From the NCBI GenBank assembly GCA_001870995.2, contig MLAV02000014.1:112856-176855 (forward strand): DNA of 64,000 bases, read 5' to 3'. A model generated the notes under the pieces. The model did no database searches. It saw only the letters and a program-made list of their open reading frames with translations, and was not told where the DNA came from. Every line of letters starts with the position of its first letter. Positions within the stretch are counted from its first letter, which is position 1. Below are positions 33,390-43,531 of the stretch, in pieces. A program made the translations under genes and the position numbers. Origin of the DNA: Chitinophaga sp. CB10. Lineage in GTDB: Bacteria; Bacteroidota; Bacteroidia; Chitinophagales; Chitinophagaceae.

Positions 33390-36300
33390 ATGCTTAATAA
33401 GATTATTAGCTTTTCCGTAAGGAACAAGCTGATCGTTGGGCTGTTTGTACTTGCATTGATCGGCTGGGGCGCCTTTGAAGTAACCCGCCTGCCCATTGAT
33501 GCCGTGCCCGACATTACCGATAACCAGGTACAGGTGATTACTGTATCGCCAGCTTTGGGCGCGCCGGATGTGGAGCGGCTCATTACCTTCCCGATAGAAC
33601 AGTCGTGCAGCAATATTCCCGGACTGAAACAGATCCGCAGCTTTTCCCGCTTCGGGTTAAGCCTTGTTACCATTGTGTTTGACGATGCGACCGACGTGTA
33701 CTGGGCCCGCCAGCAGATTGCAGAGCGGCTCCAACAGGTGCAACAGGAAATCCCCGCAGGCGTGGGCTCCCCGGAAATGGCCCCGGTGACAACCGGTTTA
33801 GGAGAGATTTATCAATATGTAATACGGCCTAAACCCGGCTATGAAAGCAAGTACGGCCCTATGGAACTGCGCACCATCCAGGATTGGATCGTACGCAGGC
33901 AATTGTTGGGAACGCCCGGGATTGCGGATGTGAGCAGCTTCGGGGGAAGACTCAAGCAATATGAGATCGCCGTAAGGCCCGGCCAGCTGCAAGCCAACAA
34001 CGTGACCATTGCCGATATTTTTGACGCGCTGGAAAAAAATAATGAGAATACCGGTGGCGCCTATATTGAGAAAGGCCCAACGGTGTTGTATATACGAAGC
34101 GAAGGGCTTACCCAGAGCATCGATGATATTGAGAAGATCGTGGTGAAGACGCTGCCAGGCGGTATGCCGGTGCTGATCCGCGATGTAGCCACCGTACAGC
34201 TGGGCTCCGCCACCCGCTACGGGGCCATGACCTTCAACGATAAAGGAGAAGTAGCCGGCGCGGTGGTGATGATGCTGAAAGGCGAAAACTCTTCCGCCGT
34301 AATCAAACGGGTAAAACAGAAAGTAGCGGAAATCCAGAAATCCCTGCCGGAAGGCGTGGTGATAGAGCCTTTCCTGGACCGTACCAAGATGGTGAACAAC
34401 GCCATCAAAACCGTGGAAACAAACCTGATAGAAGGCGCGCTGATCGTGGTATTTGTACTGGTGTTCTTCCTCGGCAACCTGCGGGCAGGGCTGATCGTAT
34501 CCTCTGTCATCCCGCTGTCGATGCTGTTTGCCATCATTTTGATGAACAAGTTTGGCGTGGGCGGTAACCTGATGAGCCTTGGCGCCATCGACTTCGGACT
34601 AATCGTGGATGGAACGGTGATCGTGGTGGAAGCCATCCTGCACCGGTTCAGCCACTCCAAAAAGTTCAAGACCCTGATGAAGGTAGACCAGGCCACCATG
34701 GACGAAGAAGTGAATTCCAGTACGGGGCATATGATCAAATCCGCTGTGTTCAGCCAGATTATTATCCTCATCGTGTATATTCCTATCCTCACGCTGCAAG
34801 GTATTGAAGGAAAGATGTTCAAGCCCATGGCCTTTACCGTAGGCTTCGCGATCTTAGGCGCCTTCCTCCTTTCCATTACCTACGTGCCGATGATGAGCGC
34901 TCTCTTCCTCAGTAAGAAGATCAGTCATAAGCAGTCGTTGGCGGACAAGATGATGATTTGGCTGGAAAGGCGTTACCAGCCGCTGTTAGGCAGGGTGATG
35001 TATTATCCGAAAACCATCATTGCCGGCGTGCTGGCATTGCTGGCTGCAGCCGTTATCATTCTCGGCGGGATGGGAGGTGAATTTATCCCGCAGCTGGAAG
35101 AGGGCGACTTTGCCGTTGAAACCAGGCTGCTGACCGGGAGCAATTTGAATACCACCATCCAGGCCACCCAGCAGGCTTCCGGCATTTTGCTGAAAAAATT
35201 TCCGGAGGTGGAGAAGGTAGTGACGAAGATTGGCAGCGCGGAGATACCTACAGACCCCATGCCGCTGGAAGCCAGTGATATGATGATCATCCTGAAGGAT
35301 AAGAAACAATGGACGTCCGCAAAGAGCTTCCCCGAACTGGCGGAGAAGATGACCAAAGAGCTGGGCGCCGTTCCCGGCATCAGCGTAGGCTTCCAGTTTC
35401 CCGTACAGATGCGCTTCAACGAGCTGATGACGGGGGCCAGGCAGGATGTGGTGTGTAAGATCTTTGGGGAAGATTTGGATTCCCTTGCATTATATGCCAA
35501 TCATTTGGGAGAAATCATTAAAACAGTGGACGGCGCCGTGAACCTCTACGTGGAAACCGTAACAGGTATGCCGCAGTTGGTCATTGCGTACAACCGCGAT
35601 GCGATGGCGCAGTTTGGCCTCAACGTGGCGGACATCAACCGGGTGGTCAACACCGCTTTTGCAGGCCAGGCTTCCGGCGTGGTGTATGAAGGCGAAAAGC
35701 GGTTTGATATGGTAGTGCGCCTCGCTGCGGATGCACGCACCAACATCAGCGATGTGCAAAACCTGCTGGTGCCAACGCCTGCCGGCAACCAGGTGCCTTT
35801 GCAGCAGGTAGCGAAGGTGGAAGAGATAGAGGGCCCTAACCAGATACAGCGGGAAAACACCCGCCGCCGTATCATCGTGGGCTTCAACGTAAGCGGCCGC
35901 GACGTGCAGACCATCGTACACGAGCTGCAGCAAAAAGTGGAAGCAAAGCTGAAGCTGCCTGCCGGCTACTCCATCGTTTACGGCGGGGCTTTCGATAACC
36001 TGACCGCCGCCAAACAACGTTTGTCCATTGTAGTGCCGGTGGCGCTGCTCATGATATTCCTGTTATTATATATGGCGTTTAACTCGGTAAAGCAGGGACT
36101 GCTGATCTATACGGCCATCCCGTTGTCCGCCATCGGCGGCATACTCGCCCTCCGGGTGCGGGATATGCCTTTCAGTATATCCGCCGGCGTTGGGTTCATC
36201 GCCCTCTTTGGGGTGGCGGTACTCAACGGGATATTGCTGGTAACGGAATTTAACCGCCTTCGTAAGGAAGGCTGGACGGATGTGCGAAGGATCGTCATCC

Positions 36301-37751
36301 ATGCGACTAAAACGAAACTCCGCGCCGTGCTGATGACCGCGCTGGTGCCTTCGCTCGGCTTTATCCCCATGGCGGTGAGCCAGGGCGCCGGCGCCGAAGT
36401 GCAGAAGCCGCTGGCCACGGTGGTGATCGGAGGTTTAATCATATCTACCATGCTTACACTTTTTGTACTGCCTGTTTTCTATATCCTTTTTGAAAAAGGA
36501 TTCGGATTTTTCAGGACAAGGAAGGCACTCACGGTTATGGCTATACTCTGCCTGTCGTTGCCGTTTGCAGCCCGCGCCCAACAGCCGGTATCGCTGGACA
36601 GCGCCCTGCAGAAGGCCCTGCGCAACAACCTGCAGGTACAGGCGTCCCGGCTGGGAGAGCAGTATTACCAGGCGCTCAAACGCAGCAACCTTGAATTTGA
36701 TAAAACCAATGTAGGGGTGGAGTACGGCAGGATCAACAGCGTAGCCAATGATAATCGCTTTACGGTTTCGCAGGGCATACAGTTTCCAACGGTGTACTCC
36801 CGCCAGCGGGCAGTGAACAATACAAATATCCTCCTCAGTAAGCTGAATACTTTACAGAAGGAGCAGGAAATAAAAGCCGCCGTAAAAGAGCTGTATTATG
36901 CGCTGCTGGTGATGCAGCAGCGGGAGCGGCTGCTGTTGGAGGCGGACAGTATGTACAGCATATTCCTGCAAAAGGCGTCCCTCCGTTTTAAAGTAGGGGA
37001 TACGGACGTGCTGGAAAAATCCACCGCGGAAAACCAGCGTCAGCAGATTGCCAACCAGCTGGCCACGTTGCGTACGGATTACCAGGTGGCGCTGCAGCAG
37101 TTCAGGGTATTGTTGAACGAGCCGGAAGTTGTGACGCCGCAGCAGGAGCAGCTGGTGTACCATTTACCGCTGCTGCCCGATACAACGGCCATTGACAGTA
37201 CGCCCCTGGTGAGCCTGCAGCAGCAACTGGTAAACAGGAGCCGGCAGGAGTACCGGCTGGAAAAAAGTAAGTTGCTGCCTACGCTTAACCTCGGCTATAA
37301 TAACATGAGCATCATCGGCTACCAGCGGGTAGGGAATGAGGAGCAGTATTTCGGTAGCGGGGATCGCTTTTCCTCTGTCAGTGTAGGCGTTGGCGTGCCT
37401 ATTTTCAACACCGGTCAGCGCGCCCGCATCAAAGCCGGTAATGTACAGGTAATGCAGCAGCAGCGCGAGTTGGAAGCCACCCGGCAGCAGCTGGGCAATG
37501 CGCTGGAAAATGCCCTGGCCGTGTATAACCGTAACCTGAGCCTGTTACAGAATTATGAAACCCTTACCCTGCGCAATGCAAAGCTCGTGATCGACGCGGC
37601 GAACAAACGCATGGTGAGCGGTGAAATCGGCTACCTGGACTGGGTGATCCTCGTTAACCAGGCGCTGGAAATGAGGAGCAGCTATTACAGCACCATTGAG
37701 CAGCTAAACAACGCTGCTTTTACAGTAGAAAAATTGAGCGGTAACATTTAA
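33390..37751 (+). CDS. CzcA/CusA-type heavy-metal RND efflux pump fused to a TolC-like outer-membrane factor
   Basis: A 1453-residue protein. Residues 1 to about 1045 form a complete HME-RND pump: an N-terminal membrane helix, porter domains, the TM4 proton-relay segment DFGLIVDGTVIVVEA, the CzcA-like MRFNELMTGARQDVVCKIFG region, and a C-terminal membrane bundle ending LFVLPVFYILFEKG. From about 1046 a second hydrophobic signal (MAILCLSLPFAARAQ, Met1050) leads into an outer-membrane efflux protein of about 390 residues (SLDSALQKALRNNLQVQAS; SVGVGVPIFNTGQRARIKAG). Such pump-channel fusions occur in Bacteroidota. The porter motif favours divalent Zn/Co/Cd-type cations over Cu/Ag, but this is tentative. 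The periplasmic adaptor follows after 10 bp. A cleavage near residue 1063 could release the channel part. Confidence 0.92.
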   Translation: MLNKIISFSVRNKLIVGLFVLALIGWGAFEVTRLPIDAVPDITDNQVQVITVSPALGAPDVERLITFPIEQSCSNIPGLKQIRSFSRFGLSLVTIVFDDATDVYWARQQIAERLQQVQQEIPAGVGSPEMAPVTTGLGEIYQYVIRPKPGYESKYGPMELRTIQDWIVRRQLLGTPGIADVSSFGGRLKQYEIAVRPGQLQANNVTIADIFDALEKNNENTGGAYIEKGPTVLYIRSEGLTQSIDDIEKIVVKTLPGGMPVLIRDVATVQLGSATRYGAMTFNDKGEVAGAVVMMLKGENSSAVIKRVKQKVAEIQKSLPEGVVIEPFLDRTKMVNNAIKTVETNLIEGALIVVFVLVFFLGNLRAGLIVSSVIPLSMLFAIILMNKFGVGGNLMSLGAIDFGLIVDGTVIVVEAILHRFSHSKKFKTLMKVDQATMDEEVNSSTGHMIKSAVFSQIIILIVYIPILTLQGIEGKMFKPMAFTVGFAILGAFLLSITYVPMMSALFLSKKISHKQSLADKMMIWLERRYQPLLGRVMYYPKTIIAGVLALLAAAVIILGGMGGEFIPQLEEGDFAVETRLLTGSNLNTTIQATQQASGILLKKFPEVEKVVTKIGSAEIPTDPMPLEASDMMIILKDKKQWTSAKSFPELAEKMTKELGAVPGISVGFQFPVQMRFNELMTGARQDVVCKIFGEDLDSLALYANHLGEIIKTVDGAVNLYVETVTGMPQLVIAYNRDAMAQFGLNVADINRVVNTAFAGQASGVVYEGEKRFDMVVRLAADARTNISDVQNLLVPTPAGNQVPLQQVAKVEEIEGPNQIQRENTRRRIIVGFNVSGRDVQTIVHELQQKVEAKLKLPAGYSIVYGGAFDNLTAAKQRLSIVVPVALLMIFLLLYMAFNSVKQGLLIYTAIPLSAIGGILALRVRDMPFSISAGVGFIALFGVAVLNGILLVTEFNRLRKEGWTDVRRIVIHATKTKLRAVLMTALVPSLGFIPMAVSQGAGAEVQKPLATVVIGGLIISTMLTLFVLPVFYILFEKGFGFFRTRKALTVMAILCLSLPFAARAQQPVSLDSALQKALRNNLQVQASRLGEQYYQALKRSNLEFDKTNVGVEYGRINSVANDNRFTVSQGIQFPTVYSRQRAVNNTNILLSKLNTLQKEQEIKAAVKELYYALLVMQQRERLLLEADSMYSIFLQKASLRFKVGDTDVLEKSTAENQRQQIANQLATLRTDYQVALQQFRVLLNEPEVVTPQQEQLVYHLPLLPDTTAIDSTPLVSLQQQLVNRSRQEYRLEKSKLLPTLNLGYNNMSIIGYQRVGNEEQYFGSGDRFSSVSVGVGVPIFNTGQRARIKAGNVQVMQQQRELEATRQQLGNALENALAVYNRNLSLLQNYETLTLRNAKLVIDAANKRMVSGEIGYLDWVILVNQALEMRSSYYSTIEQLNNAAFTVEKLSGNI

Positions 37752-37761
37752 TATACAATTG

Positions 37762-38901
37762 ATGAAAAAGATTATTCCTATCATATGCGCAACGTCCATA
37801 CTCTTTGCCTGTAAGAATGGCGAAAAGCCGGCGCAGGAAGCCGTTGCGGACACCGCCGCGGTGGTGGACGCTACCACCGTTGAGCTCACGCCTGTACAAT
37901 TGAAGAACGGCCATATCGAAGTTGGCGCTCCCGTTACCCGTACCATGGCGGCGCTGCTGCGGGTAAACGGCGTGGTGGACGTACCGCCGCAAAACGTCGT
38001 ATCCGTCAGCATGCCGCTGGGGGGCTACCTCAAAACCATGAAACTATTGCCGGGCATGCCTGTCAGCCGGGGTCAGGTGTTGGCCACCCTCGAAGACCCG
38101 CAGTACATCCAGCTGCAGCAGGATTACCTGATGGCGAAAAGTAAACTGCGCTACCTCGAGGCGGACTACCTGCGGCAAAAAGAACTCAACGAATCCAAAG
38201 CCAACAGCGATAAAGTATTCCAACAGGCTAAAGCAGAATACGAAGGGCAGCGGGTAACTGCCGGCGCCCTGCGGGAAAAGCTGCTGCTGATCAACATCAA
38301 CCCCGATAAACTGTCGGACGGCAATATTACCCGCTCAGCCAGCATCTATGCCCCCATATCCGGGTACGTTACAAAAGTGAATGTAAACGCAGGCAGGTAT
38401 GTAAGTCCGACGGACGTGTTGTTTGAGCTCATTAACCCTGCGGACCTGCACCTGAGCCTGACAGTTTTTGAAAAGGATATTGATAACATCTCCGAAGGAC
38501 AAAAAATTACCTGCTATGCAGTAAACAACCCGGGTGAAAAATACAGCGCCACCGTGCACCTGATTAACCGGAATGTGGATGAAAGCCGCAGCAGTGAAGT
38601 GCATTGCCACTTTGATAAGTATGATAAAAAGCTGGTGCCCGGCATGTTCATGAATGCGGAAATTGCCCTGAACAATGCACAGGTACAGGCTGTGCCGGAT
38701 GATGCCGTGGTGAAGTGGGGTAACAAACCTTATGTATTCATTGCGGATGGCGCCAATAAATTTACCATGCTGCCGGTGGAAACAGGGACCCAGTTCGATG
38801 GCTTCACCGCCATTAAAACAGACCTCAGCGGCAAACAGATTGTAACGAAGAACGCCTATACGTTGCTGATGAAACTCAAGAATACCGGGGAAGACGAATA
38901 G
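37762..38901 (+). CDS. periplasmic adaptor (membrane fusion) lipoprotein of the efflux system
   Basis: A 379-residue HlyD/CusB-type adaptor linking the pump to its outer-membrane channel. The ATG at 37762 starts a lipoprotein signal, MKKIIPIICATSILFAC, with Cys17; a TTG one codon earlier is less likely. The order is lipoyl-like half-motif (VVSVSMPLGGYLKTMKLLPGMPVSRGQVLATLEDP), helical hairpin, second half (SIYAPISGYVTKVNVNAGRYV), then beta-barrel and membrane-proximal domains. It is the last gene before a strong terminator at 38930. Confidence 0.92.
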   Translation: MKKIIPIICATSILFACKNGEKPAQEAVADTAAVVDATTVELTPVQLKNGHIEVGAPVTRTMAALLRVNGVVDVPPQNVVSVSMPLGGYLKTMKLLPGMPVSRGQVLATLEDPQYIQLQQDYLMAKSKLRYLEADYLRQKELNESKANSDKVFQQAKAEYEGQRVTAGALREKLLLININPDKLSDGNITRSASIYAPISGYVTKVNVNAGRYVSPTDVLFELINPADLHLSLTVFEKDIDNISEGQKITCYAVNNPGEKYSATVHLINRNVDESRSSEVHCHFDKYDKKLVPGMFMNAEIALNNAQVQAVPDDAVVKWGNKPYVFIADGANKFTMLPVETGTQFDGFTAIKTDLSGKQIVTKNAYTLLMKLKNTGEDE

Positions 38902-38929
38902 TGCGCACTTTCCTCTATGCGGGAGGACG

Positions 38930-38976
38930 CGAGCGTGCCCGGGCCACCATGGCTCCGGCACGCTCGTTGTATTTTT
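38930..38976 (+). terminator. intrinsic terminator of the efflux operon
   Basis: A perfect 10-bp stem (CGAGCGTGCC and GGCACGCTCG) with a 17-nt loop is followed by TTGTATTTTT, 29 bp past the adaptor stop. Confidence 0.85.
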
Positions 38977-39193
38977 GTGGAGATTCCTTCATGTAATGTC
39001 CATTAACCGCTCACTACACATTCCACATATGCCCGCACTTGTTATCTCATTTTAGTTAGTAACCCAAACAAACGAACGACTTGTTTGCACAAGCGTTTGC
39101 ATCGGGCTCATGGAGAGCCTTTCCCTGCGCTTTATGGTGCTGTATTTCAGAGTGGACCGCTAATTGACTGAATGTTAATTAAAGACACGAAGT

Positions 39194-40174
39194 ATGCACC
39201 ATTTCTCCAATCGCCCGAAAGTATTCACCTGGCATATCCATGGAAGCTACCTGTACTACCTGTCGCAGGCTAACCTGGACATTTATATACCGGTAACCCA
39301 TTCCCGCCACGAAGGCTACTATGGCCGTGGCAATACTTTCCCGTTTGGCGACAACGTGCATGAAATTCCCGCGCATGCCATTAAGCAGATGGAGTTTGAC
39401 TGTATCCTCTTCCAATCCGAAAAGAATTACCTCATTGACCAGTACGAAGTGCTGAGTGCCGCCCAGCGCAGGCTGCCAAGGATTTACCTGGAACATAACT
39501 CGCCCGTGAGCGACCCGGTAAACCAGCGCCATGTGATGGACGATCCGGATATCACGCTGGTACACGTAACCCATTACAACAAACTGATGTGGCATTGCGT
39601 AGTGCCGGATATCGTGGTGATACCCCATGGCGTAACGGAAAGTTCCGTGCCTTATGCAGGCAATGTAGCCAGGGGATGCACCTGCATTAACCATATCGAG
39701 CAACGGGGCCGTGCGCTGGGCTGGGATATTTTCAAAGCAGTGTCCAAAGTGATTCCGCTGGAGCTGGCCGGAATGGGCAACAAGGCGGGTATCGGCGAGG
39801 TGCTGCACCCGCAGCTGCCGGAGTTCAGGAGCCGCTTCCGATTTTACTTTCACCCGGTGCGCAATACCAGCCTGGCGCTGGCGGTATGCGAAGCTATGAT
39901 GCAGGGCCTGCCGGTGGTGGGGCTTGCTACCACGGAGTTGTCGACCGTTATACAAAACGGCGTAAACGGGTATGTACATACGGACATTGATTTCCTCATC
40001 GAAAAGATGCAGCTGTTGCTGAATGATATGGCACACGCCACTTTGCTGGGGGCGGGCGCAAAGGAAACGGCGATGAAGCTGTTTAATATCAAAAGGTTCA
40101 CGGACGACTGGGAGCGGCTGGTATCCAGGGTGGTAGCGCAGGGGCCGGCTATTCATAGCCCCCTCCGGTTTTGA
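39194..40174 (+). CDS. glycosyltransferase, GT4-like
   Basis: A 326-residue GT-B fold enzyme, rather short for the family. The C-terminal nucleotide-sugar half shows the usual late motif (NTSLALAVCEAMMQGLPVVGLATTELSTVIQNGVNGYV), with the E of the EAMMQGLP block expected to contact the sugar nucleotide. The N-terminal half (VFTWHIHGSYLYYLSQ) lacks the common GG loop. It is the first gene of a five-gene rightward unit containing heptose-nucleotide enzymes, so it probably adds a sugar to the LPS core or an exported glycan. Donor and acceptor are unknown. About 290 bp without a gene precede it. Confidence 0.85.
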   Translation: MHHFSNRPKVFTWHIHGSYLYYLSQANLDIYIPVTHSRHEGYYGRGNTFPFGDNVHEIPAHAIKQMEFDCILFQSEKNYLIDQYEVLSAAQRRLPRIYLEHNSPVSDPVNQRHVMDDPDITLVHVTHYNKLMWHCVVPDIVVIPHGVTESSVPYAGNVARGCTCINHIEQRGRALGWDIFKAVSKVIPLELAGMGNKAGIGEVLHPQLPEFRSRFRFYFHPVRNTSLALAVCEAMMQGLPVVGLATTELSTVIQNGVNGYVHTDIDFLIEKMQLLLNDMAHATLLGAGAKETAMKLFNIKRFTDDWERLVSRVVAQGPAIHSPLRF

Positions 40175-40207
40175 AATAACGTTGTTGTATAAACGAAAAC
40201 TGATGAT

Positions 40208-41479
40208 ATGAAAAGAATTGCATTTATAAGCGAGCATGCGTCCCCATTCGCCATATTGGGTGGCGTAGATGCCGGCGGGCAGAACGTATATGTAAGCGAG
40301 CTGGCCAAACAGCTGGCTGCTGGCGGCTACCTCGTGGATATTTTCACGAGGCGGGAGAGCCCGGATGTACCGCGTTGCGTACAATGGGAGGAGGGCGTAC
40401 GTGTGATTCATGTGGATGCGGGCCCGCCCGAGGTGGTGAATAAGGAAAAGCTGCTGCCGTATATGGCGGCCTTCCGGAACGATATGCTGGCCTTCATTAA
40501 AAGCAGCGGTATCCGGTACGACCTGATGCATGCCAATTTCTTTATGTCCGCCCTGGTGGCCATGGAAATAAAGGCTATCCTCAACATTCCTTATGTGGTT
40601 ACTTTTCACGCGCTGGGGCATATCCGCAAGCTGCACCAGGGCGAGCAGGATCAGTTTCCGGCAGAGCGGGTCCATATTGAAGAACAGGCCATGCATACCG
40701 CGGATGCGATTATAGCGGAGTGCCCGCAGGACCAGGAGGACCTGCTGCGGTATTATCATCCGGCGGCGGAAAAAATAAAAATTGTGCCTTGCGGCGTAAA
40801 CCTGGACGAATTATACCGCATCGAAAAACAGGCGGCCAGGGAGCGTTTGAGTTTACCGCAGGACGAGATCATATTATTGCAGCTGGGCCGCATGGTGCCG
40901 CGCAAGGGTATAGATAACGTGATACGCTCCCTGGCGTCCCTGGATTGCCAGCGCAGGCATATCCGTTTGTTGGTGGTGGGGGGAGATGCCAATCTCGCCG
41001 AGCAAAAAGGTACCGAGCTATTCAGGCTGCGTCAGGTGGCCATAGAGGCGGGGGTACAGGCCGCCGTTACTTTCACCGGCCAACGTAAACGCGATGAGTT
41101 AAAGTATTACTATTCCGCGGCGGACCTCTTCATCACTACGCCGTGGTATGAGCCTTTCGGCATTACGCCGCTGGAAGCCATGGCCTGCGGCACGCCGGTG
41201 ATAGGGGCCGATGTGGGCGGTATCAAATACAGTGTAGCCGACGGCGTTACCGGCAGGCTCGTGCCGCCGAACGACCCCGATGCGCTGGCAGGCGCAGTAG
41301 ATAGTCTGCTGGCCAATCCGCAGGCGCTGACAGCCATGGGCGCTCAGGCCATCTCCCGGGTAAAACGCTTATTTACCTGGAATAAGGTAGCTAGCCAGCT
41401 GGATGGCATCTATTCCAATATTATTTCCAGGTATAAAACCGCGACCAAAGAGTTGTCGGAATTCAGGAGGGCGGTATGA
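40208..41479 (+). CDS. glycosyltransferase, GT4 family
   Basis: A 423-residue retaining glycosyltransferase with the full GT4 pattern: an N-terminal GGVDAGGQNVYVSELAKQL loop similar to sucrose-synthase/MshA-like members, a central LGRMVPRKGIDNVIRSL, and the C-terminal EPFGITPLEAMACGTPVIG signature. Its last codon overlaps the next start (ATGA at 41476), implying coupled translation with the heptose phosphatase gene. It follows the first GT4 by 33 bp. Confidence 0.92.
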   Translation: MKRIAFISEHASPFAILGGVDAGGQNVYVSELAKQLAAGGYLVDIFTRRESPDVPRCVQWEEGVRVIHVDAGPPEVVNKEKLLPYMAAFRNDMLAFIKSSGIRYDLMHANFFMSALVAMEIKAILNIPYVVTFHALGHIRKLHQGEQDQFPAERVHIEEQAMHTADAIIAECPQDQEDLLRYYHPAAEKIKIVPCGVNLDELYRIEKQAARERLSLPQDEIILLQLGRMVPRKGIDNVIRSLASLDCQRRHIRLLVVGGDANLAEQKGTELFRLRQVAIEAGVQAAVTFTGQRKRDELKYYYSAADLFITTPWYEPFGITPLEAMACGTPVIGADVGGIKYSVADGVTGRLVPPNDPDALAGAVDSLLANPQALTAMGAQAISRVKRLFTWNKVASQLDGIYSNIISRYKTATKELSEFRRAV

Positions 41480-42033
41480 GGCAGGCCATATTTATAGACA
41501 AGGACGGTACGCTTATTACAGACGTTCCCTACAATGCCGACCTGGAAAAGATCAGGCTGGAACATGCTGCAGGAGCTGCTTTGAAGCGGTTGCACGATGC
41601 GGGCTATTACCTGATACTGGTTACCAACCAGGCAGGCATCGCGCATGGCAAATTCCCGGAAGGCATGCTCTGCGGGGTGTTTAAACGAATCAACCAGTTG
41701 TTACTGGAAGAGGGACAGGTGGAGATTGACCGGTTTTATTACTGTCCGCACCATCCGGAAGCGAAGCTGAAAAAATACCGCAAGCCCTGCGACTGCCGCA
41801 AGCCTTTGCCGGGTATGCTGCAGCAGGCTGCGCTGGAAAACAATATCGACCTCGCCAATTCCTGGATGATAGGCGATATACTGGACGACGTTGAAGCGGG
41901 CAACCGCGCGGGATGCCATACCATCCTGATTGATAACGGAAACGAAACAAAGTGGGAGCCGGGCGCATACCGCAATCCCACGCTGGTAGCCAACGGGCTG
42001 CTGACCGCTGCTGAAATGATTCTTCACGATTAA
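41476..42033 (+). CDS. gmhB: D-glycero-D-manno-heptose 1,7-bisphosphate 7-phosphatase (HAD-IIIA)
   Basis: A 185-residue HAD phosphatase with catalytic Asp8 and Asp10 (FIDKDGTLITD), the TNQAGI second motif and DILDDVEAGNRAG carrying the Mg-binding aspartates. A Cys/His cluster (CPHHPE followed by CDCRKP) is the GmhB zinc site. It removes the C7 phosphate before HldE adenylates the heptose 1-phosphate. The next gene is hldE, 11 bp away, which strongly supports the assignment. Histidinol-phosphatase relatives are the main alternative but context disfavours them. Confidence 0.93.
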   Translation: MRQAIFIDKDGTLITDVPYNADLEKIRLEHAAGAALKRLHDAGYYLILVTNQAGIAHGKFPEGMLCGVFKRINQLLLEEGQVEIDRFYYCPHHPEAKLKKYRKPCDCRKPLPGMLQQAALENNIDLANSWMIGDILDDVEAGNRAGCHTILIDNGNETKWEPGAYRNPTLVANGLLTAAEMILHD

Positions 42034-42044
42034 TACCATTGTTT

Positions 42045-43526
42045 ATGTACGATACCGATTTTGAACAACTGTATGCGGCCTTCAAAGGCAAGAAAGTGCT
42101 GGTGCTGGGCGATGTGATGCTGGATGTGTACATGAAGGGAGTAAGCACCCGCCTCTGTCCGGATGCTACGGCGCCGGTACTGGAAGTGGAAAATTGTGAG
42201 TACGCCCCGGGCGGCGGCGCCAACACGGCCATCAACCTGGCTGCGCTGGGCGCAAACGTTACCTGTGTAGGCATTGCAGGGGAGGATGAAGATGCGGCCA
42301 GGCTCCGGGAAATCCTTTTTACCAAGGAGGTAAACGCTTTCTTTTTTACGCCGGAGAACCGCCGTACCATTTGTAAAACCCGGCTGATGGCCGGCGGGCA
42401 GCTGATTGCCCGGTTTGATACCGGCACGGAAGAATTAATCTCTCCCGCAACAGCCCGGCAGATCATCCAGCAGCTGGAAATGTTATACCCCCAATTTGAT
42501 GCTATTGTAGTAGCGGATTACCGCAAAGGGCTTTTTACCTCCGGCGTGATTGCCGCGTTGCAGCGCCTGCAACGCCAGCATCAGCGGTTGCTGGTGGTAG
42601 ATGCCAAGAATCTCTCTTTATATAAAAAACTACATCCTACACTGGTTAAACCCAACAGCAAAGAAATTGCAGCCCTGCTCAACGTTTCGCTGAAACCGGG
42701 CGACCGGCTCAGGAAACTGCGCGAAATGGGCAGCGAGATACACGCAGTCACCAATGCTTCCATCACCGCGGTAACGCTGGATGAAGACGGTGCGTTGATA
42801 TTTCTCGGCGATCAGCTGGTATCCTACACCCCGGCTGAAAAAGTACATCACCCGCATGTATCTGGCGCCGGAGATACCTACATCAGTGCGTTTACCCTCG
42901 CCTTGCTGGGCAATGCAACTGCGGAAACCGCTGCCGCCTTCGCCTGCAGGGCTGCTGCTATTGCTGTTTCCAGGCCGGGTACCGCCACCTGCGCGATCGA
43001 TGATATACTGGCCTCTACTGTGGCCCATGGCAAGCTGATAACGGGCATGGATACACTGGAAAAGCTAGCTGCGCTTTACCACAGCAGCGGACAGCGCATC
43101 GTGTTCACCAACGGCTGCTTCGATATCCTACACAGCGGGCATGTGAATTACCTGCGCCGCGCAGCCGCCCTGGGGGATGTGCTCATTGTGGGGATTAATA
43201 CGGACGACAGCATCCGCCGCATCAAAGGCAGTGAAAGACCGGTGAACAGCCTGGCCGAGCGTATGCAGGTGCTGGCCGGCCTCAGCGTAGTGCAACACGT
43301 GATACCTTTCGGCAGCGAAGAAGACGATACGCCGGTTAACCTCATCCGCGCCGTCAGGCCGCACCTCTTCGTTAAAGGCGGAGATTATAATATGAAAGAC
43401 CTCCCGGAAGCCCCGGTGGTAGAAGCCCTCGGCGGAAGCGTAATGCTGCTGCCGCTGACAGCCGGCAGATCCACCAGCGCTATCATCCGGAAAATCAATG
43501 AAACCAAGTTGTCGAACCACGCATAA
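42045..43526 (+). CDS. hldE: bifunctional heptose 7-phosphate kinase / heptose 1-phosphate adenylyltransferase
   Basis: A 493-residue two-domain enzyme making ADP-D-glycero-beta-D-manno-heptose. Residues 1 to about 325 are a PfkB/ribokinase-type kinase (VLVLGDVMLDVYMKG; YAPGGGANTAINLAALGA; the catalytic SGAGDTY). Residues about 350-493 are a nucleotidyltransferase with TNGCFDILHSGHVNYL and VFKxxx-like FVKGGDY. The ATG at 42045 is preferred to a TTG two codons upstream. The sugar isomerase (GmhA) and the C6 epimerase (HldD) are not in this window. It feeds ADP-heptose to the adjacent GT9 heptosyltransferase. Confidence 0.96.
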   Translation: MYDTDFEQLYAAFKGKKVLVLGDVMLDVYMKGVSTRLCPDATAPVLEVENCEYAPGGGANTAINLAALGANVTCVGIAGEDEDAARLREILFTKEVNAFFFTPENRRTICKTRLMAGGQLIARFDTGTEELISPATARQIIQQLEMLYPQFDAIVVADYRKGLFTSGVIAALQRLQRQHQRLLVVDAKNLSLYKKLHPTLVKPNSKEIAALLNVSLKPGDRLRKLREMGSEIHAVTNASITAVTLDEDGALIFLGDQLVSYTPAEKVHHPHVSGAGDTYISAFTLALLGNATAETAAAFACRAAAIAVSRPGTATCAIDDILASTVAHGKLITGMDTLEKLAALYHSSGQRIVFTNGCFDILHSGHVNYLRRAAALGDVLIVGINTDDSIRRIKGSERPVNSLAERMQVLAGLSVVQHVIPFGSEEDDTPVNLIRAVRPHLFVKGGDYNMKDLPEAPVVEALGGSVMLLPLTAGRSTSAIIRKINETKLSNHA

Positions 43527-43531
43527 CGGAA

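Noticed and set aside
39179..40759. 526-codon open frame antisense to two glycosyltransferase genes
   Set aside because: It has no recognisable motif, and both plus-strand proteins show clear glycosyltransferase signatures and operon spacing.
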